A stretch of DNA of 15,316 nt from JACRBK01 sp964427955 (GTDB taxonomy: Bacteria > Chloroflexota > Anaerolineae > Aggregatilineales > Aggregatilineaceae), in assembly GCA_964427955.1 (NCBI GenBank), contig CAYRWY010000098.1:1-15316 (forward strand), written 5' to 3'. This document shows, in pieces, positions 11,759 to 15,316 of the stretch; the first letter of the stretch is position 1, and each line of letters starts with the position of its first letter. The position numbers and the translations under genes are program-made. Under the pieces are notes generated by a model that worked only from the letters and a program-made list of their open reading frames with translations, was not told the origin of the DNA and did not search any database.

Positions 11759-11771
11759 CGGCGATCTCCCG

Positions 11772-12611
11772 TTAGAACGGGCGGGTCTGGATGAAGTTGA
11801 TCATCGCCAGGTTTTGCTGGCAGGTGCCGGAGAACACGATGGTAACGGTTTCCGAAACCTGCTGACCTGCCACCCATAGATCGACATAGTAGAGCGCGGT
11901 GTTGGGCGCCGTGGCGACCTGGATTTCCCAGCCCGACGGCCCATACGCCAGGTTCGTGCCGCTCAACGTCGAGATTTCGGCCAGGTTGGTGCCGCGCACC
12001 CGAATCTGGACTCCGGCGACGGCTTCGGCGCGGTCGGTCGTGACCTGCCCCGCGATCCCTTGCCAGTTACAGCCCGCCGAGTTGCCAAAATTCTGGCGCA
12101 GGATGATCGAGCCTGGCTGAACCATGAACGGGAACTGGGACGTAGGGGTCAGAGTCGGCCCAGTCGGCGTGAGCGTCGGGGTGGGCGTCTCGGACGGCGT
12201 CGGCGTGAACGTCTTGGTCGGCGTGGCGGTCGCTGGCGGCAGGGTATTGGTCGGCGAGGGCGTGTAGGTGACCGTCCGCGTGACCGTCGTGGTATTCGAC
12301 GGCGTATAGGTAATCGTTTCGGTCGCGGTGGCCGTATTGGTGGCGCTGGGCGGCGGCGGTGTCTCGGTGAGCGTCACCGTCGGCGTGAAGGTGTTGGTCG
12401 GCGGTGGAGTTGACGACGGTGTCCAGGTGGGCCTGGGCGTGGGAGGTTCAAACACCACCAGGGTAGGGACGGTTTCGGTCTCTTTTGGAGCCAGTACGGG
12501 CGGGACTAACGCATCGGTGGCGATGCCGTAAAAGATGAACGCCGCCGCCACCGTGAACCCCATGAACACGAACGTCATGCAGTTGAAAAATAGGCTTTTT
12601 CCCCGACCCAT
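11772..12611 (-). CDS. Membrane-anchored Thr/Pro-stalk protein, paralogue of the next gene
   Basis: The product has 279 residues; the ATG is preceded by a G-rich ribosome site (GAGGGGGA). The order is the same as in its downstream paralogue: a short basic start, one transmembrane helix (about 8-30), a long Thr/Pro/Ser stalk (about 48-158) and a C-terminal domain (about 165-279). The domain carries G-C-N-W-Q-G-I-A-G at 180-188, Y-G-P-S-G-W-E at 223-229 and a cysteine at 264 followed by Q-Q-N-L-A-M-I-N-F-I-Q. The cysteines at 181 and 264 are 83 residues apart, as in the paralogue, suggesting a disulfide. The N-terminus (L-F-F-N... A-T-D...V-L-A-P) also resembles the small protein encoded just upstream. 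A display or scaffold role outside the membrane is inferred from topology only. Gaps are 22 nt upstream and 13 nt downstream. Confidence 0.8.
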   Translation of the reverse strand: MGRGKSLFFNCMTFVFMGFTVAAAFIFYGIATDALVPPVLAPKETETVPTLVVFEPPTPRPTWTPSSTPPPTNTFTPTVTLTETPPPPSATNTATATETITYTPSNTTTVTRTVTYTPSPTNTLPPATATPTKTFTPTPSETPTPTLTPTGPTLTPTSQFPFMVQPGSIILRQNFGNSAGCNWQGIAGQVTTDRAEAVAGVQIRVRGTNLAEISTLSGTNLAYGPSGWEIQVATAPNTALYYVDLWVAGQQVSETVTIVFSGTCQQNLAMINFIQTRPF

Positions 12612-12633
12612 CGCTTCCCCCTCGCTCTCAGTT

Positions 12634-12876
12634 CTACTGTGCGGCTTCGGCTGTCGGTGTGCTGTCCGGCAGTGCGACAGCCGACGTGGGCGTCAAGGAC
12701 GGTGTGAGGGTCGGGAGCACGATCTCGGTCGGTGGCACGCTGGTGTCGGCGGGAGCCAGGATCGGCGCTTCCATCGACCCGGTGGCGACACCGAGCACGA
12801 TCACCCCGACCAGCAGAGTCAGCACCAGGAACATCACCGTCACGACATTAAAGAACAGATTCGGCCCCTGCCTCAT
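12634..12876 (-). CDS. Small membrane protein, stalk-only member of the same family
   Basis: The product has 80 residues. It has the same beginning as the two downstream genes (basic residues, L-F-F-N, one helix at about 8-30, then A-P-I-L-A-P) and a short Thr/Pro segment (L-P-T-L-T-P-S-L-T-P-T), but ends in A-E-A-A-Q without the cysteine-bounded domain. It has a clear ribosome site (GGGAGG, eight bases before ATG) and a clean stop, and no remnant of a lost domain fits in the 22 nt before the next start. It is therefore probably a functional short form, not a frameshifted copy. The gap to the isomerase gene upstream is 27 nt. Confidence that it is a real gene rests on spacing, ribosome site and paralogy. 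Confidence 0.75.
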   Translation of the reverse strand: MRQGPNLFFNVVTVMFLVLTLLVGVIVLGVATGSMEAPILAPADTSVPPTEIVLPTLTPSLTPTSAVALPDSTPTAEAAQ

Positions 12877-12903
12877 ACCTTTTGCCTCCCTGTCGATTTG
12901 ATT

Positions 12904-13866
12904 CTAGTTCGCCACACCAACATACCGCTCGATCACGGCGTTTTGACGCTGGCTGTCCAGCCAGGCCATGAACGCCTGCTGCCGTTTTTCCGCCAGGGCG
13001 GCCTGAGACAGAGGGCGATCCTCCACCCGTTCCAAGACCTGGATCACGTGATAGCCCAGGCTGCTTTTGACCGGCTCGGGATCGAGTTGGCCCGGCTGCA
13101 ATGCGAAGATCGCCTGTTCCACTTCGGGTTGCAGCAGGACTCCCTGGCTGACCCAATCCAGATCGCCGCCGCTGGCCGACGTCGAGGTATCCAGCGAATA
13201 CTGCATGGCCAGTTGAGCAAAGTCCTGGCCCTGTTGCAGCCGGGCGATCAGATCGCGCGCGGTCGCTTCGTCCGCGACCAGAATATGCCGGGCATGGACC
13301 TGGGGGGCATTGGGCGAGACGTTGGCGACCCCCTGGCTGACTTTTTGCGTCAGCAGCATTTCCCGGATCACCTCGCGGTATTCCGGCATGGTGTACATCT
13401 GCGACGCGATGACGGTCTCAAGGTTTTGGCCGTTGGCGGCGGCCAGCTCGGACTGGGCGGCCAGCTCGGCATCGACCTCGGCATCACTCACCACGATCCC
13501 CTGGCTGGCAGCGGCTTGCTCGATCAACACCTGGTCGATCATCGTCTGCAAGATCTGGGCATCGAACGCCGACTGCGTAGCGGGCTGCGGTGACATCGCG
13601 GCGGCGCTGCGGTCGCGCTCGCGCTGGAAATCGGCCAGCGTGATCGGCTGCCCGTTCACGCGCGCGGCTAACGGTTCTTCGGTGAGTTGGGCCGCCTGGG
13701 CCTCCGCTCCATTGGCGGCGGCGTTGTTCGCCGCCGCATTGTTATCGCTGCCCGCCTGGTTCGACGACTTCTTGTCGCCCGCGCAAGCCGCCAGCAGGGT
13801 GATAAGCAGGATCATCAGGACGGCTAACCGTCCGCTGTAGAGTACACGACTACGAAATGAGCGCAC
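12904..13866 (-). CDS. Parvulin-type peptidyl-prolyl isomerase lipoprotein (PrsA/SurA-like)
   Basis: The product has 320 residues from the GTG at 13866, chosen because AGGGG lies seven bases upstream and because it places a lipoprotein signal at the N-terminus: an Arg-rich start, a hydrophobic core and the lipobox L-A-A-C with lipidated cysteine 28. A TTG-initiated frame would reach 13950 but puts 28 extra residues before the signal. A low-complexity Asn/Ala linker follows (about 32-60). Residues about 65-180 are the helical SurA-N-like chaperone region. Residues about 190-282 are the PpiC rotamase domain, with V-H-A-R-H-I-L-V, G-Q-D-F-A-Q-L-A, S-G-G-D-L-D-W-V and L-G-Y-H-V-I-Q-V. Such proteins help exported proteins fold outside the cytoplasmic membrane. 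It is the first gene of the five-gene cluster; plausible clients are the Pro-rich stalk proteins that follow, but this is inference. Confidence 0.9.
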   Translation of the reverse strand: MRSFRSRVLYSGRLAVLMILLITLLAACAGDKKSSNQAGSDNNAAANNAAANGAEAQAAQLTEEPLAARVNGQPITLADFQRERDRSAAAMSPQPATQSAFDAQILQTMIDQVLIEQAAASQGIVVSDAEVDAELAAQSELAAANGQNLETVIASQMYTMPEYREVIREMLLTQKVSQGVANVSPNAPQVHARHILVADEATARDLIARLQQGQDFAQLAMQYSLDTSTSASGGDLDWVSQGVLLQPEVEQAIFALQPGQLDPEPVKSSLGYHVIQVLERVEDRPLSQAALAEKRQQAFMAWLDSQRQNAVIERYVGVAN

Positions 13867-13873
13867 GCCAGTT

Positions 13874-13878
13874 CCCCT
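13874..13878 (-). promoter_or_regulatory. Ribosome binding site deciding the isomerase GTG start
   Basis: AGGGG on the minus strand is seven bases before GTG 13866. The alternative TTG at 13950 would begin just after the stop codon of the RNase J gene and shows no comparable site at normal spacing. Confidence 0.65.
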
Positions 13879-13902
13879 ATCGCCAATCCCAGTCCGGGAT
13901 AG

Positions 13903-13931
13903 TCTATAGCCAATTCCCCCTATTATGCAAA
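13903..13931 (-). promoter_or_regulatory. Candidate promoter of the five-gene cluster
   Basis: In the 85-nt gap after the RNase J gene, the minus strand has TTTGCA (13931-13926) and TATAGA (13908-13903) with a 17-nt spacer. Each matches the sigma-70 consensus at 4/6. It would give a leader of about 30 nt for the isomerase gene. No convincing terminator for RNase J is seen in the same gap, so read-through is possible. Confidence 0.3.
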
Positions 13932-13951
13932 CGGGGCCGGTAGCTGGCAAG

Positions 13952-15316
13952 TTACTGTAGTACGAGTTCGCCCTCGAGTTCGCGGACGAAGGCGAACGTC
14001 ATCGGGCGGCGCTTGGTTTCGTTGTAGTACATTTTCGCCAGTGCATCCTGAATCGCATTCGTCAGGTTGCCTTTGGTATGGTTGCGGATCACGTCCGCGA
14101 TCAGGGCCTGGGACATCTCGACCAGCCAGGAAGCGTCGCGCAGGTAGACGAAGCCGCGTGAGATGATCTCCGGCGGTTCGGCCAGTTCGCCGGTCTTTTT
14201 GTCGATCATCACCAGCACGCTGACGAAACCATCGCGCCCCAGCGACTCGCGGTCATGCAGCACGATGGGACCGATGTCGCCCACGCCCTTGCCGTCCACG
14301 AACACGTACCCGCCCGGCACACGCTCCCCGATCTCCAGGGAATTCTCCGTGAGGAAGATCTGGGTCCCGTTTTCGACCACTGCCGTATTTTCCGGCGGGA
14401 TGCCCAATTCCTGGGCGAGATGGCTGTGCCGGGTCAGGTGGCGCAGTTCGCCGTGAACCGGGATGAAGAACTTCGGACGGACCAGGTTGATGAGCAGCTT
14501 CAACTCTTCGCGCCGGGCATGGCCCGACACGTGCACCAGCGCCACCCGGTCATGCACGACGATGGCGCCGCGCTGGATCAGTTTGTTGATGGTACGGTGT
14601 ACCAGTTCCTCGTTGCCGGGGATGGGGTGGGCGGACATGATGACCGTATCGCCTTTTTCGATTTCGAGTTGGCGGTGCTGGCCCCATGCCAACCGGCCCA
14701 GGACGGCAGACGGCTCACCCTGGGTGCCGGTCGCCATGACGACGACTTCTTTGGCGGGCATTTTGTTGGCCTTGTCCACGGTGACCAGCAGGTCCTTCGG
14801 CAGGTTGAGATACCCCAGCTTGGTAGCTACTTTGATGTATTCTGACATGCTGTGCCCGGCAATCGCCATTTTGCGCCCGTGACGCTGGGCGGCGGCGGCG
14901 ACCTGCTGGATCCGTGAGATCAGCGAGGCAAAGGTGGCCACGATGATCCGGCCCTGGGCTTTGCCGAATACTTCGTCAAATGCGCGGTCGATCACCGTTT
15001 CGGAAGGAGTCCAGCCATCCTGGTCGGCATTGGTGCTGTCAGAGAGCAGGGCCAGCACTCCCCGGCGCGAAAACTCGGCCAGCTTGCCAAAATCGGGCGG
15101 CCAGCCATCCACCGGGGTGTGATCGAACTTGAAATCGCTGGAGTGCACGACCAGCCCCACCGGGGTATTGATCCCCAGTCCCACGCCATCGGGGATGCTG
15201 TGGCAGACGTGGAAGGTCTCCACGCTAAACGGCCCCAGGGTCAGGATGTCTCCGGCTTTGAAAATATTGAGAGGGTGATCGCCGTGTCCGAATTCGCGCA
15301 TTTTGATTTCGAGCAG
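13952..15316 (-). CDS. rnj: Ribonuclease J, C-terminal part (5' partial)
   Basis: The frame is open at the right edge (first visible codons L-L-E-I-K-M), and about 454 residues remain of a family of usually about 550. The missing portion would hold the H-x-H-x-D-H metal motif. The visible metallo-beta-lactamase/beta-CASP features fit RNase J: H-S-I-P-D-G (visible residues 39-44), S-D-F-K-F-D for the metal-binding aspartate, the beta-CASP segment with L-S-D-S-T-N-A and A-G-H-S-M, then G-T-Q-G-E-P, S-A-H-P-I-P-G-N-E, H-V-S-G-H-A and P-V-H-G-E, and a C-terminal domain. The enzyme performs 5'-3' exonucleolytic and endonucleolytic RNA decay and maturation in the cytoplasm. It is co-directional with the downstream cluster, separated by 85 nt. 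The methionine at 15301 is internal, not the start. Confidence 0.93.
   Translation of the reverse strand: MLEIKMREFGHGDHPLNIFKAGDILTLGPFSVETFHVCHSIPDGVGLGINTPVGLVVHSSDFKFDHTPVDGWPPDFGKLAEFSRRGVLALLSDSTNADQDGWTPSETVIDRAFDEVFGKAQGRIIVATFASLISRIQQVAAAAQRHGRKMAIAGHSMSEYIKVATKLGYLNLPKDLLVTVDKANKMPAKEVVVMATGTQGEPSAVLGRLAWGQHRQLEIEKGDTVIMSAHPIPGNEELVHRTINKLIQRGAIVVHDRVALVHVSGHARREELKLLINLVRPKFFIPVHGELRHLTRHSHLAQELGIPPENTAVVENGTQIFLTENSLEIGERVPGGYVFVDGKGVGDIGPIVLHDRESLGRDGFVSVLVMIDKKTGELAEPPEIISRGFVYLRDASWLVEMSQALIADVIRNHTKGNLTNAIQDALAKMYYNETKRRPMTFAFVRELEGELVLQ

Noticed and set aside
13867..13950. TTG start at 13950 for the isomerase
   Set aside because: It would put 28 residues ahead of the lipoprotein signal; GTG 13866 has a better ribosome site and a normal signal length.

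Overview
The window reads as a piece of a high-GC bacterial chromosome, most likely from the Chloroflexota (Anaerolineae-like). This is inferred from the gene mix, not from a marker gene: a serine/threonine kinase fused to a STAND ATPase and WD40 propellers, tandem SdrD-B-type modules, membrane proteins with Thr/Pro-rich stalks, a KaiC-like ATPase and an RNase J. No RNA gene, transposon, phage gene or CRISPR array was found.

Layout. (1) Positions 2-3748, plus strand: the 3' part of a very repetitive surface or secreted protein made of eleven SdrD-B-like modules; its beginning lies off the left edge. (2) Positions 3749-3933: convergent gene ends, with one intrinsic terminator for each strand. 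(3) Positions 3934-5091, minus: an orphan sugar-type substrate-binding protein with a tail of eight 9-residue repeats, its own promoter candidate and a strong Shine-Dalgarno site. (4) Positions 5288-10018, minus: a 1,576-residue kinase / STAND NTPase / transmembrane / 14-blade WD40 receptor-like protein. (5) Positions 10212-13866, minus: a tight five-gene cluster with gaps of 13-27 nt. In transcription order it encodes a parvulin-type prolyl isomerase lipoprotein, three related membrane-anchored Thr/Pro-stalk proteins (one lacking the globular end) and a KaiC-like ATPase. (6) Positions 13952-15316, minus: the C-terminal part of RNase J, cut by the right edge.

How the parts may work together. 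Most products face or cross the cell envelope: the modular repeat protein, the binding protein, the kinase with an outward WD40 half, the stalk proteins and the foldase lipoprotein. The five-gene cluster is the best candidate for an undescribed unit: an extracytoplasmic foldase, three stalked proteins of one family and a cytoplasmic KaiC-type ATPase in one probable transcript. This grouping is inferred from gene order, spacing and paralogy; no function has been shown for the stalk proteins.
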